Assembly: GCF_031755915.1 (NCBI RefSeq)
Contig: NC_083379.1
Span: 27,404,001 to 27,468,000, forward strand
Reading direction: 5' to 3'
DNA from: Ziziphus jujuba
Lineage: Eukaryota; Streptophyta; Magnoliopsida; Rosales; Rhamnaceae
Length of the DNA stretch: 64,000 nucleotides
The notes below the pieces were generated by a model. It saw nothing but the letters and a program-made list of their open reading frames with translations. It searched no databases and was not told the origin of the DNA. Below are positions 24,455-34,956 of the stretch, in pieces (the stretch's first letter is position 1; every line of letters starts with the position of its first letter). The position numbers and the translations under genes are program-made.

Positions 24455-25704
24455 GCTTTTGTTTTTGTCGACATGCTAATATATATATATATATATATTA
24501 ATATATCATATTTTATGGATTTGATATTTTTGGATAATTATTTTCTTTTACCTTTTCTTATGGTTCATGATCAAGTCCAAGAATATATATATATATATAT
24601 ATATAAAGTACTATTCCTTAACCGTCCAACTTAATTTATATCTTTTGAATAGTGAACTTATTTGTAATATATAGTCTCATTTTTTTTAAAATTTTTTAAT
24701 GAAGAAATATGTAATATACACCCCTAATTTTTTGAAATTATACATTCCTATTTTTCTCTAGTAAAAAGAAAATTATTTATTTATTGGTGCAGGCTACTTG
24801 TATAAGTAATTTTATCAATTTATAAAAATTTAAGTTTATCATATTTTTGATAAATATGAAATTTGTATTATTAAATTGATAGATGGAGCGAATGAAACAA
24901 TAACCCAGTGGTTGATAAGGTGATAAAATACAAAATTAAAGGGTTATCTAATTACTTATATCACATCTTTTAATTTTATAATTACCGAAAGTATTTTCTT
25001 GTATGAGTCAGCTGCTCTGTTTGTGTTAGTTGGGGAAGATCTCGTGACATATACATTTACAAGGGTAAAAAAAGTTTGATTTGTTGCATAAGTATGTCAC
25101 TTAAACATACTTGATGAAATTATGGTATGAAGTTTAGTTTTGCAATTGAAAAGCAATAAATTAGAAACCTGCTATGATCTGAAAATGTCAAAAGTGCTTG
25201 CAATTTAAATGCTTTGTTTACCCCTTTTGTTTTTGTTTTTTTTTTTACAATTGCACTTTAGAGAATGAGGAGAGAAGGAAAAATGGGGGAGGCGGAGTGG
25301 TGGGGAGTTTTACTCGCTTGGTCCTTTAAAATCTATTGACACATTTGTTTATTCAGCATACACATTTGTTTATTTTAGGGTGAGAAGATTGGTTTTAGGG
25401 TTATACAAGTCCTTACAAAATGTTCAAGCTTATACATTTGGTTTTGTTTGAATTCTTGCATTATCTGATTTGTTCATTTAGCAAGAACTTTTAGGAACCA
25501 TCTTGGCCAAATTTGTGCTAATTTTGCAAATAAGTTATTATTTTACTTTAACATTCACTTGATTTCCATTTTATACATTTTGAGACTAGCAGAGACAGAA
25601 GTAGATTACTCTTATAGCAATAATTTTGAAACACAGATGTCTTTGCATGTCATAACTAAATATTATTTACATAAATGTCTTGTCTTTTTATTTAATATTT
25701 TTAG
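24455..25704. other. AT-rich spacer
   Basis: Non-coding. (TA)n tracts are at 24479-24500 and 24583-24604. No terminal repeats or reading frames are supported. Confidence 0.4.
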
Positions 25705-26005
25705 CATTCCATTTGCAAAGTAAAAATGTTAGAGGAGGGACTAAATGCAAAGGAACTGTAGCTATTGTTGCAACTATGGGAAGGTTAAAGGTGGAATTGG
25801 ATTATGACACATGAAGGCCCACAGATGCACGATTTCACGTAAATTAACAAGTGATTACAGTTATCTAGTTAGGAAGCATGCTACTTTACAAGTTGAGTCA
25901 TGGATGAAGATTGATGAGAATGAAAGAAAAAGAATTAGAGACCTCCTAAAAGTTTTTCTAGTTTCTTTCATATTTCTACTAAATACTAAAATATCATCCA
26001 TATAA
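25705..26005 (+). pseudogene. CACTA second-gene conserved exon, frameshifted
   Basis: After an acceptor TTTTTAG (to 25704) one frame reads NVRGGTKCKGTVAIVATMGR, then LKVELDYDT and a stop. A second frame continues from about 25811 with SYLVRKHATLQVESWMKIDE. The RG(R/P)T(K/R)xKG ... LVRxxAxLxVxSW order resembles the conserved domain of plant En/Spm-like second-gene products. A frameshift around 25800 separates the halves. It most likely belongs to the element starting at 19903. Confidence 0.55.
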
Positions 26006-26379
26006 TTTATTTCATATTTCTTTCATATTATAATTTATAACCAGTCTAGATTTTCCTCTAACGATCTCACTATGTTTTCTAACTATAAAGGCTGTTAATC
26101 GATGTGGTGATATGCTAGGTCTGATAACACCTAATTCTTTAATTCTTCTATATGCATCTTAAAATCTTCTCTTTCTACATTAGTAACTTCTATTATTGTT
26201 GTCTTAGTTGTATAATGTGGATTTTTTTATTTTTTTATTTTTATCTTTAACTCACAATATACTTTATCTTTATGCCAATACTAAATGTTGATTAAATTCT
26301 ACTTGTTCTTGTATTATATTTTTATATATGATAGATGTGTATATAGAGTAGCAAGTAAGGGTAATATGAGTGTAAGTAA

Positions 26380-26590
26380 TCCCACCTAGATTCGTACAAA
26401 CTAATACTCGATCATCTAATTGATTAAGGTTATTGTGGAATGAATGATACCATAGAAGGGTTGCGGAATTACCCTATTGATAACTCAAAGATTGAACTTT
26501 AACTCTCAAGTTAGAAAAGTTCAAAGGATAGTTGTTAGAGAACCAAAAGGTTTAACAATCACAAGTATTAAATTTTGCTAAAGATCAAAA
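26380..26590 (-). repeat. Gy3 LTR fragment
   Basis: About 210 bp (attcgtacaaactaatactc onwards, ending ctaaagatcaaaagttg) match the 62340-62550 part of the Gy3 LTR, in the same orientation. It abuts plus-strand Gy2 coding sequence at about 26590, so the junction is a rearrangement and not a normal LTR/internal border. Confidence 0.75.
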
Positions 26591-26591
26591 G

Positions 26592-27120
26592 TTGGTTGTG
26601 TTGCGTGGTTTGTATGAGTGGTTAGTTATGCCATTTGGATTAACTAATGCACCTAGCACTTTCATGAGATTAATGAAGCATGTCATGCATCCATTTATTG
26701 GGAAATTTGTGGTTGTTGATTTTGATGATATTCTTGTATATAGTAGAAATTTAGGTAAGCATGTAGAGCATCTTAGGATAATTTTAGGAGTGCTTAGGAA
26801 GGAAAGATTATTTTCTAACCTTAAGAAGTGTGATTTTTACAAAGATGAACTTGTATTTCTAGAATTTGTTGTGAAAGTGTTTGACCTAGGAGATTGGGTT
26901 TGGTTGCACATAAGGAAGTCGAGGTTTCCAAAACAACAAAAGTCTAAACTCATGTTGCATGGGATGGTCCATTCCAAATATTGGAGAGACTTAATGACAA
27001 TGCCTACAAGTTGGATCTTCCAGGTGAGTATAATGTAAGTGCTACTTTTAATGTCACTGATTTATCTCCTTTTTATGCAAGTGACGATTTGAGGACAAAT
27101 CCTTTTCTAGAGGAGGGGAA
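26592..27120 (+). pseudogene. Gy2 element C: RT fused to integrase C-terminus
   Basis: The frame begins inside RT ([20 protein letters not shown]) and includes the active-site box as [10 protein letters not shown], where functional relatives have YFDD. It runs to FLEFVV and jumps directly to the integrase tail ([18 protein letters not shown]). RNase H and the integrase core are absent. After a frameshift near 26960 the end of pol continues ([20 protein letters not shown]) up to the PPT agaggaggggaa at 27109-27120. The same fusion junction occurs in element F (52820-53361). No polymerase activity is possible. Confidence 0.9.
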
Positions 27121-27147
27121 TGATGAGGACATGACCAAGAGCCCTTC
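27121..27147 (+). repeat. Gy2 LTR, first 27 bp
   Basis: The LTR starts tgatgaggacatgaccaaga immediately after the PPT and is cut by element B. The rest continues at 41562. The 5-bp duplication ccttc (27143-27147 and 41557-41561) marks the insertion. Confidence 0.9.
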
Positions 27148-28191
27148 TGATGCAAACCCGCCCGAGCTCGCACCACCGACAACTCGCTGGGGTACTGATC
27201 CGATACAGATGAAGACTGGACCGATCGCTAGGGCTCAAGCTAAGAGGTTTAAGGACAACCTTGCTGCCTTTATCCAGAAAGTAATTCATTTTCAAAAGGC
27301 CTTGTCCATGCCTGAAGATAAAAGACCTGTTTTAAGTATTCAAGTGGTGGAGGCTGATACATCGGACATCCATACATCGGATATTTTATATCGGACACCC
27401 ATGTCTCGGACATCTGATCTCGGACGAGTCTTGCCTCGGACATCTCATCTCGGACTTCGGACATCGGATGTAACTTAGCTCGGCCAGACACAACTTAGTT
27501 TGGACAGACATCAGTTAGCTCGGCCAAACACAAGTTAGCTCGAACAAACTTCAATTAGCTCGGATAGGCCATAAGTTAGCTCGGACATCAGGCAGACATA
27601 AGTTAGCTCGGTTGAAGACATAATTCAGCCTAGATTTCAAAGTCAACTTGTTACCTAATTTGCGATTGACTTTATTTCTTTTTGGGTTTTTATTTATTTA
27701 TTTTCTGGACAAATAACTTTAGGAAGATTTTTATTTTATTGTAAATTAATTAATTCCTAATTTAATATAAAGGAATTAATTAATCAAACTTAGATTAGGA
27801 AAGGAAGTATAGTTGCGGCCAACTAGGTTTCCTTATGTGTGTGGCCGGTTTTATCTAGAGTTTTTTTTTAGGGTTTATTTTTTTTCTTTCAAAGCCTATT
27901 TAAAGGCTTAGTTATCAATAAGAATTAACTTTGATTTGATTGAGAAAATACTTGTGAGATTAATTATCACTTTGTTCTTTGAGAACACCTAAAACACCAT
28001 TAGAGAATTGGTTGTTTTAGCTTGACTTATCAATAGGTTTTCCATCCCCTATTGTGGCGTCTACATTATACCAAGGTTTCTAACCGCAGGTTGGTTAGGG
28101 GTTGAGGTCAATTCCATTAGAACTTGAACTTAATTAAGATTCAGGCTGATATAATACGGGTTTAGGAGCAGGTCGTCCTAGGTTCGTATCA
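27148..28191 (+). repeat. Element B 5' LTR
   Basis: 1044 bp. The first ~330 bp code for the end of pol ([19 protein letters not shown]...). A minisatellite region follows (27350-27620: catcggacat-type, then ttagctcgg-type units), then the TATA-like ctatttaaaggctta near 27895 and the terminus at 28191. Confidence 0.95.
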
Positions 28192-28193
28192 TT

Positions 28194-28205
28194 TGGTATC
28201 AGAGC
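28194..28205 (+). other. Element B primer-binding site
   Basis: TGGTATCAGAGC, complementary to the 3' end of initiator tRNA-Met, two bases after the LTR. Confidence 0.95.
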
Positions 28206-28572
28206 TAAATTTTGTTCAGGTTTGATCTATCTTTATTTGTTTTATTTGTTTTTTTGTTATTCTGCAATTTTAGCATTAGGTTAAGGTTGCATCCATCCCA
28301 TACACGTTTTGCATTTAAAAAAAAATTAAAATTCATTCCTAGTTGAATTAGGATTTCTTAGTTTTACCGTATTTTTTTTGTTTCCTAACTTGTTGGTTGT
28401 TTTTCATCATTGTTCTTATCAATTTTGGTTTTTTGTTGATTTTACTTTGCTGTTTTAGTCTTAAATATTTGCATTCATATATTCAAAAAAGAAAAAAAAA
28501 GTTTGCGGCAACAATTTATAAAAAAAAAAAAAAAAAAAAACTGCATATTTGTGTTTATTTCGAGGTCACGGG
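28206..28572 (+). other. Element B leader, first part
   Basis: Untranslated leader with A- and T-rich tracts, interrupted at 28572 by element A. It resumes at 34957. The same leader, inverted, is present in element A at 33430-33795. Confidence 0.85.
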
Positions 28573-29714
28573 TGATACGAACCTAGGACGACCTGCTCCT
28601 AAACCCGTATTATATTAGCCCGGATCTTTAATTAAGTTCAAGTTCTAATGGAATGGACCTCAGCCCTTAACCAACCTGTGGTTAGAAACCTTGGTATAAT
28701 GTAGACGCCACAATAGGGGATGGAAAACCTATTGATAAGTCAAGCTAAAACAACCAATTCTCTAATGGTGTTTTAGGTGTTCTCAAAGAACAAAGAGATA
28801 ATTAATCTCACAAGTATTTTCTTAATCAAATCAAAGTTTAAAGTTATCTTATTAATGAAAAATAAGCCTTTAAATAGGCTTTGAAAGAAACAACATAAAC
28901 CCTAAAAACCCTAGGAAAAACCGGCCACACAATGGAGAATCCTACATTGGCCGAAACTTTCCTATTCCTAAACTAATTTGGATTAATTAATTCATTTATT
29001 TTGAATTTAGGAATTAATTAATTTACAATGAAAATAATAAAATAAAAACTTTCCTAAACTTATTTATCCAGAAAATAAATAAATAAAACTTAAAAAGTAA
29101 AGGTAGTTTCCTAAAACAAAAAGTAGAATAAAATTAGGAAACTATAATACTAGCTTTTTGACTAATTTGACTTTGACTATTCTTTGACCAAATTGATCTC
29201 CAAATCAGCTTCAATATGCTTTGTAGGATGCCAAATAAGCTTATTGTGAAATTCCCCACGTTGCCCTTGCTTGGAAGTATGAGAAAAGGTTAATACAGTA
29301 AAATACAGTAAAACCCGTGAAGAAAAACAGCAAATCCGGCCTTTCCTTCCCTTTGTGCGCAAACCACCTTGTTGGTCGGCTTTGAAGCTGATTTGGCTGG
29401 TTTCTATGACTCATCCTCCATATGAATTGAACCCATAAAGATGGGGTTCCAATTCATACAACCCGGCCTCTTTATTGTTACCAAAAACGTCACCCGACCC
29501 CGTTTTGGCTTCTATTGCTTGTATGAGTAACACAGGCCTTTGTTCTTTAGATATGGCCAACCCCTCTTGGCTATGACTTATTCCTTGTATGAAGACAGCA
29601 AGATTTTCCTTGAACCTCTTGGCTTGGGCCCTAGTGATCGGCCCCACCTTCATTTGTATTGGGTCAGCACCCCAGCGGGTTGTTGGTCGGGCAGTCTCGG
29701 GTGGATTCGCATCA
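28573..29714 (-). repeat. Element A 3' LTR
   Basis: 1142 bp. On the minus strand it begins TGATGCGAATCC right after the PPT and ends GGTTCGTATCA. Its first ~300 bp hold the last ~100 pol codons (stop at 29411). A TATA-like ctatttaaaggctta lies near 28863-28880. Confidence 0.96.
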
Positions 29715-30559
29715 TTCCCCTCCTCTTGAAAAGGATTTGTCCTCAAATCGAAGTCATCACCTGCAGCAAAAGGAGATAAATCAGTAACATTAAAGGAAGC
29801 ACTAACATTATACTCACCCGGTAGTTCAAGCTTGTAAGCATTGTCGTTTATCCTCTCCAAAACTTGAAAAGGTCCATCACCCCTCGGCATGAGTTTTGAT
29901 TTCCTTTGTTCGGGGAATCTTTATTTCCTTAAATGCAGCCACACCCAATCTCCAGGTTCAAACACTATTACAAAAAAATCTAGAAATTCATGCTCATTAT
30001 GGTAAATATTACACTTTTTAAAGTTAGCAAACAATATTTCCCAAATTTTCAAATTACCACTAAGTAAAGCTTTCAACAATGTAGATAAAGTTCTATGCAA
30101 TAAAGATATCTTTAAATAAGTATCTTTAAAATTCATGGTCAGCAATGATTTCTTATTCATAATTACTTTATTAACATCACCAAAGCTAAGATAAAAATTT
30201 ATATTTTTCCTTTCTTGTCTTCCTTTTCCTTTCTCACTCACGGGCATCTCACCTTCCTCACTCTCGGCTTTTGCACCAAATTTCTCACTCTTGGTTTTAA
30301 TAAAATTTTTCCACACAACCTGAGTATTAGAAGACTTACCTTGGACAGCAAGCTCACCTTTTCCCTCTTGATTGGATGGTAGTCCAATTGGAATTTTATT
30401 TGGGAAGACATCTCCAAATTCCTTCAAAAGAGAATTTATTGAACTTGGCAATTTAAGTTCTTCAAAGTTAGTTTGATCATTAAAATAATATTCTTTATAA
30501 ACTATGACCAGCAAAGGTTTCTTACACTCAATAACCTTATTAATATCCCCTAAACTCAA
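29411..30559 (-). pseudogene. Element A pol remnant, chimeric
   Basis: The part at 30559-29921 (212 codons) is a patchwork. A linker (SLGDINKVIECKKPLLVIVY) is followed by a protease-RT spacer, then a second, diverged copy of the linker (FYLSFGDVNKVIMNKKSLL). Next comes a snippet of integrase (RTLSTLLKALLSGNLKIW), then a snippet of RT (LFANFKKCNIYHNEHEFLDF), then the integrase tail ([14 protein letters not shown]) and a stop where relatives have Glu. A second frame, 29890-29411, carries the end of pol through the PPT into the LTR (GPITRAQAKRFK). RT catalytic residues, RNase H and the integrase triad are absent. No polymerase or integrase function remains. Confidence 0.88.
29715..29727 (-). other. 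Element A polypurine tract
   Basis: Minus-strand AAGAGGAGGGGAA directly before the 3' LTR; it primes plus-strand DNA. It also encodes EEGN in the pol frame. Confidence 0.9.
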
Positions 30560-32619
30560 ATAAAAATTCTGGTTTTTCCTTTCTTTTCTTTCTCGTCTTT
30601 TCCTTCCTCGATTTGGCTCTCATTGGCGGAAATTTCCAGTTTTTTTATGCTCTCGGGTTTGCTCTCTTTTCTCACCTCTCTCTTGACTTTTTCTTGGTCT
30701 TTCCACTCAATATGAACCTTAGAACCCTTACCTTGGTCAGCAACCTCAATCTTACCTTCTTGAATGGATGGTGAAGCCGTTGGTGCCATGCTTGCTTTTT
30801 CCTTGAGCTTTTCGGCTTCTCTCCTTTGTTGCATTTGTAATTGGTCCTTGTAAACCTCTTTAGGAGATAATGGTTCCAGCTTGATCTTCTTCCCTTTAAA
30901 CCTGAAAACAATACTATTTTCTCGACCAAAATGAGTAGCATCTTTATCAAATTGCCATGGTCTACCTAATAGTATATGTCCAGCAATCATAGGTACAATA
31001 TCACATAAAACTACATCCTCATATCTACCTACATTAAATTTTACTTTGGCTTGTTTGTTTACTTTCATCTCACCACTATCATTAAGCCATTGTAATCTAT
31101 AAGGTTCTGGATGTTTAATTGTTTTCAAGCCTAATTTATCAACTACAAGATTACTTATCACATTAGTACAACTCCCACTATCTATAATCATGCTACAAAT
31201 TTTACCTTGTATTTCGCAGTGAGTGTGGAAGATGTTTTCTCTTTGTATCTGCTCTTCATCTTTGTAGACAGCAAGTAATCTTCTTGAAACCAAGCTCAAC
31301 TCGGCATTAGATGTATCTACAGGTTCGGCCTCTTCTTCATTACAATCCTCCTCTTGCTCGGTTTCAGCGCCACTTTCTTCACTTGCGGATTCCAGCTCAC
31401 TATCACCCTTTAATACCATGATTCTTCTATTTGGGCATTGGCTGGATATGTGTCCTCTTCCTTGGCACTTAAAACAAATTATTTCTCTAGATTTTTGAGG
31501 TTTAGGATCAGATTTTATCTCACCTCTAAGTGCTTGGACAGATTCGGTCTTGACCTCCCTTCTTGGCCGGTTGGTTGATTCTTCTCCTAATTTCGGCCTC
31601 AACTTGTTTTCATAAGTGGAATTGTTTTTCCAGCCACTTGAACTTGTCCTTCCACTGCTAGAAACTCCTCCAAACCGTGTACTAACACCCCTCCTCTTGA
31701 ATTGGTTCTCAAGTTTAATGGCTACATGCAACATCTCCTCCAATTCCAAGTATTGTTGTAATTCAAGTTGGTTGGCAATGTCACGGTTTAACCCTCCAAG
31801 AAATCTTGCCATTGTTGCCTCTCTATCCTCCCTCATGTTTAACCTCATCATGAACATCTCCATCTCTTTGTAATAATCCTCCACGGACCTACTTCCTTGA
31901 GACAAAGATTGAAGCCTTTGATGCAGCAACCTTTGGTAATGGGATGGCACAAACCGCTTCCTCATGACTCCTTTCATTTGTCGCCATGTTGTAATTAAGT
32001 CTTCACCAACCCTCCTTCGGGTGCTTTGCTCATTTATCCACCATTGGAGTGCATAATGGCCAAACTCCATTGCTGCCATCTTCACCTTCTTACCTTCCGA
32101 ATAGTTGTGGCAGTCAAAAATCATCTCCATTTTCTCTTCCCACTCCAAATAAGCTTCAGGATCACTTTTACCCATAAAAGCTGGGATATTAACCTTGATA
32201 TTTCCCAAATCTTCATCTGTATCCTCCCTCCTATATCTCCCACGGCCAGCTCTATCTTGGACAGCAAAGGTTTCGTCCATACCTTCCTCAAAGTCACCGT
32301 CCAATGGCTCCTCGTCAAATTCCTCTCTCGGCCTCTCGCGACCTCCTCGTCCTCGGCCTCGTCCTCCATGGAATTCTTGCCTATTTCTTGTATTCGGCCT
32401 TCCTTGTGAGGCTTCTAATCTTTCCACTCTTTGGTTTACATGCTCAAATTGAGCACTCATCCGCTGTATTGATTCCAAAATAGTTCTCAAGTCCACTTGG
32501 TCTCCACTTCCGGTAGCTCGGTCATCGCCATGAAATGCTACGGACTCTTCCTCATTGATCCTCAAGGATGGATCCCCTCTTCTTATTCTAGAATCTGCCA
32601 TGTTAGTAAAATATTGCAA
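30556..32619 (-). CDS. Element A Gag-protease polyprotein
   Basis: A 687-codon intact frame. The likely true start is the second Met (ATG 32601), because the element B copy begins at the equivalent Met. The retrotransposon Gag domain is at about residues 145-310 (FMGKSDPEAYLEWEEKMEMI, LQWW, SVEDYYKEME). A CCHC zinc knuckle CFKCQGRGHISSQC is at about 382-395. An acidic spacer and a retropepsin-like protease with the active site IIDSGSCTNV (Asp near 480) follow. The frame ends in a charged linker; a 1-bp shift relative to B puts the RT-side linker in another frame. It would form the virus-like particle and process the polyprotein. Clean coding in a polymerase-less element suggests selection until recently or simply youth. 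Confidence 0.93.
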   Translation of the reverse strand: MQYFTNMADSRIRRGDPSLRINEEESVAFHGDDRATGSGDQVDLRTILESIQRMSAQFEHVNQRVERLEASQGRPNTRNRQEFHGGRGRGRGGRERPREEFDEEPLDGDFEEGMDETFAVQDRAGRGRYRREDTDEDLGNIKVNIPAFMGKSDPEAYLEWEEKMEMIFDCHNYSEGKKVKMAAMEFGHYALQWWINEQSTRRRVGEDLITTWRQMKGVMRKRFVPSHYQRLLHQRLQSLSQGSRSVEDYYKEMEMFMMRLNMREDREATMARFLGGLNRDIANQLELQQYLELEEMLHVAIKLENQFKRRGVSTRFGGVSSSGRTSSSGWKNNSTYENKLRPKLGEESTNRPRREVKTESVQALRGEIKSDPKPQKSREIICFKCQGRGHISSQCPNRRIMVLKGDSELESASEESGAETEQEEDCNEEEAEPVDTSNAELSLVSRRLLAVYKDEEQIQRENIFHTHCEIQGKICSMIIDSGSCTNVISNLVVDKLGLKTIKHPEPYRLQWLNDSGEMKVNKQAKVKFNVGRYEDVVLCDIVPMIAGHILLGRPWQFDKDATHFGRENSIVFRFKGKKIKLEPLSPKEVYKDQLQMQQRREAEKLKEKASMAPTASPSIQEGKIEVADQGKGSKVHIEWKDQEKVKREVRKESKPESIKKLEISANESQIEEGKDEKEKKGKTRIFI

Positions 32620-33795
32620 AAATAAAATAAATCCTCACAATATTCACTCCCTCATGTGTTTCACTCAAACAAGGTCTTGACACTCGTGTTTGCACACTAG
32701 TTTCGGCTTTTACCCTCTTTTAAGCTCACACACTCTTGCCTTTTTCCACTCAATGAATTATCTCAAAGTTCTAATTAAAACACCCACAAAACAACAATTA
32801 GATCACTAGCATGTTTTAATTAAACTTATCAACAAAACAGTAGCAAAAAGTAGGCACTACCGAAAGAATCCAACAAATCCTAATTTTTGGGCTTTCTAGA
32901 CAAGAAAACACAAAATAATGGGAAAACATTGGAATTTTTGAAAACTGCACCAGATGGTAGTAGATTATGAGTTCAAGAATAAAATTCCAGAAAAAGAAAT
33001 TCCAATACGAACAAGAATCAAAGAGAACAAAATTATAGAAAAGTGTTGGTTGTTGTTCTTGTAATTCAAGTTTTGTATCAATTCCTTTATCTAATTTTAA
33101 TCCAAATAATTTAACACTCAAACTCAAATATCCAACAGCAAAAATAACTCTCCAGAAACTCCAAATATGGAATAAATAATTAGCAAAGCAGCAGTTAAAA
33201 AAAATTTCCAGCAACAAACTTCAACACCAATTTTCAACAAACCGATATATATAATTTTTTTTTTTTTTTATATTCGGCTTTCTTTTTCTTTTTCTCTTTT
33301 TTTTTTTCTTATTCGGCTTTACCTTCTTTTTCTTTTTTGTTCACTCACAGAACATAAACAACTGCAGTAGCAAGAATAATTACCAAAATTGCAATTCCAA
33401 CTCCAAAACAAACACCAAACCCGTGACCTCCAAATAAACAAAATGTGCAGTTTTTTTTTTTTTTTTTAAATGTTGCCGCAAACTTTTTTTTTTTTCTTGT
33501 TTTCTTTTTTTTTTTTTTGAATAAATGAATGCAAATATTTAAGACTAAAACAGCAAAGAAAAATCAACAAAAACCAAATTAACAAGAACAATGATAAAAG
33601 ACAACCAACAAACTAGGAAACAAAAAATACGATAAAACTAGGAAATCCTAATTCAACTAGGAATGAATTTTTTTTTTTTTTTTAAGATGCAGAACGTGTA
33701 TGGTGATAGAAGCAACCTTAACCTAATGCTAAAATTGCAGAATAATACAAAACAAATAAAGCAAATAAAGATAGATCAAACCTGAACAAAATTTA
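32620..33795 (-). other. Element A leader
   Basis: 1.2 kb untranslated leader with T/A homopolymer tracts (33249-33310, 33450-33520). It is homologous to the element B leader but inverted. No gene seen; a 133-codon minus-strand frame (32816-33217) has no protein features. Confidence 0.8.
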
Positions 33796-33807
33796 GCTCT
33801 GATACCA
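33796..33807 (-). other. Element A primer-binding site
   Basis: Minus-strand TGGTATCAGAGC, two bases from the LTR, tRNA-iMet type. Confidence 0.95.
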
Positions 33808-33809
33808 AA

Positions 33810-34951
33810 TGATACGAACCTAGGACGACCTGCTCCTAAACCCGTATTATATTAGCCCGGATCTTTAATTAAGTTCAAGTTCTAATGGAATGGACCTCAA
33901 CCCCTAACCAACCTGTGGTTAGAAACCTTGGTATAATGTAGACGCCACAATAGGGGATGGAAAACCTATTGATAAGTCAAGCTAAAACAACCAATTCTCT
34001 AATGGTGTTTTAGGTGTTCTCAAAGAACAAAGAGATAATTAATCTCACAAGTATTTTCTTAATCAAATTAAAGTTTAAAGTTATCTTATTAATGAAAAAT
34101 AAGCCTTTAAATAGGCTTTGAAAGAAACAACATAAACCCTAAAAACCCTAGGAAAAACCGGCCACACAATGGAGAATCCTACCTTGGCCGAAACTTTCCT
34201 ATTCCTAAACTAATTTGGATTAATTAATTCATTTATTTTGAATTTAGGAATTAATTAATTTACAATGAAAATAATAAAATAAAAACTTTCCTAAACTTAT
34301 TTATCCAGAAAATAAATAAATAAAACTTAAAAAGTAAAGGTAGTTTCCTAAAACAAAAAGTAGAATAAAATTAGGAAACTATAATACTAGCTTTTTGACT
34401 AAATTGACTTTGACTATTCTTTGACCAAATTGATCTCCAAATCAGCTTCAATATGCTTTGTAGGATGCCAAATAAGCTTATTGTGAAATTCCCCACGTTG
34501 CCCTTGCTTGGAAGTATGAGAAAAGGTTAATACAGTAAAATACAGTAAAACCCGCGAATAAAAACAGCAAATCCGGCCTTTCCTTCCCTTTGTGCGCAAA
34601 CCACCTTGTTGGTCGGCTTTGAAGCTACTTTGGCTGGTTTCTATGACTCATCCTCCATATGAATTGAACCCATAAAGATGGGGTTCCAATTCATACAACC
34701 CGGCCTCTTTATTGTTACCAAAAACGTCACCCGACCCCATTTTGGCTTCTATTGCTTGTATGAGTAACACAGGCCTTTGTTCTTTAGATATGGCCAACCC
34801 CTCTTGGCTATGACTTATTCCTTGTATGAAGACAGCAAGATTGTCCTTGAACCTCTTGGCTTGGGCCCTAGTGATCGGCCCCACCTTCATTTGTATTGGG
34901 TCAGCACCCCAGCGGGTTGTTGGTCGGGCAGTCTCGGGTGTATTCGCATCA
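33810..34951 (-). repeat. Element A 5' LTR
   Basis: 1142 bp, paired with 28573-29714. It carries a non-translated copy of the pol tail (minus frame to 34648), as expected when the coding end lies in U3. Confidence 0.96.
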
Positions 34952-34956
34952 ACGGG

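Larger units (their letters stand above)
19903..26005 (+). mobile_element. Second CACTA element, broken, right end not found
   Basis: The left terminus CACTACAAGAAATTCACC begins at 19903, only 60 bp past the first CACTA element. Its subterminal words are different (GTCGGCAA/TTGCCGAC around 19925-20255). Plus-strand coding remnants follow in the normal CACTA order: DUF4216 region (20282-20775), a Pro/Ser-rich second-gene exon (20963-21277) and a conserved downstream exon (25705-26005). The 4.4-kb gap between the last two is far longer than a normal intron and probably holds later insertions. I see no matching right terminus. Confidence 0.65.
28573..34951 (-). mobile_element. Element A: young, internally deleted Gy1 retrotransposon
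   Basis: Inserted antisense into the leader of B. Termini on the plus strand are tgatacgaacc (28573) and gtattcgcatca (ending 34951), with TSD acggg at 28568-28572 and 34952-34956. Both LTRs are 1142 bp, with roughly a dozen differences by eye (about 1%). PBS and PPT are intact. Gag-protease is a clean 687-codon frame, but RT, RNase H and most of integrase are missing, so it must have moved using proteins made by another element. Total length is 6379 bp. Confidence 0.97.

Noticed and set aside
26981..27478. 165-codon plus-strand frame as one gene
   Set aside because: It is a chance fusion of the Gy2 pol end with the Gy1 LTR coding tail at the B insertion site (27147/27148).
28397..28618. 73-codon plus-strand frame across the B leader and A LTR border
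   Set aside because: It spans two elements and is created by the insertion.
32816..33217. 133-codon minus-strand frame in the element A leader
   Set aside because: Phe/Cys/Tyr-rich translation of non-coding leader, absent as a frame in element B.
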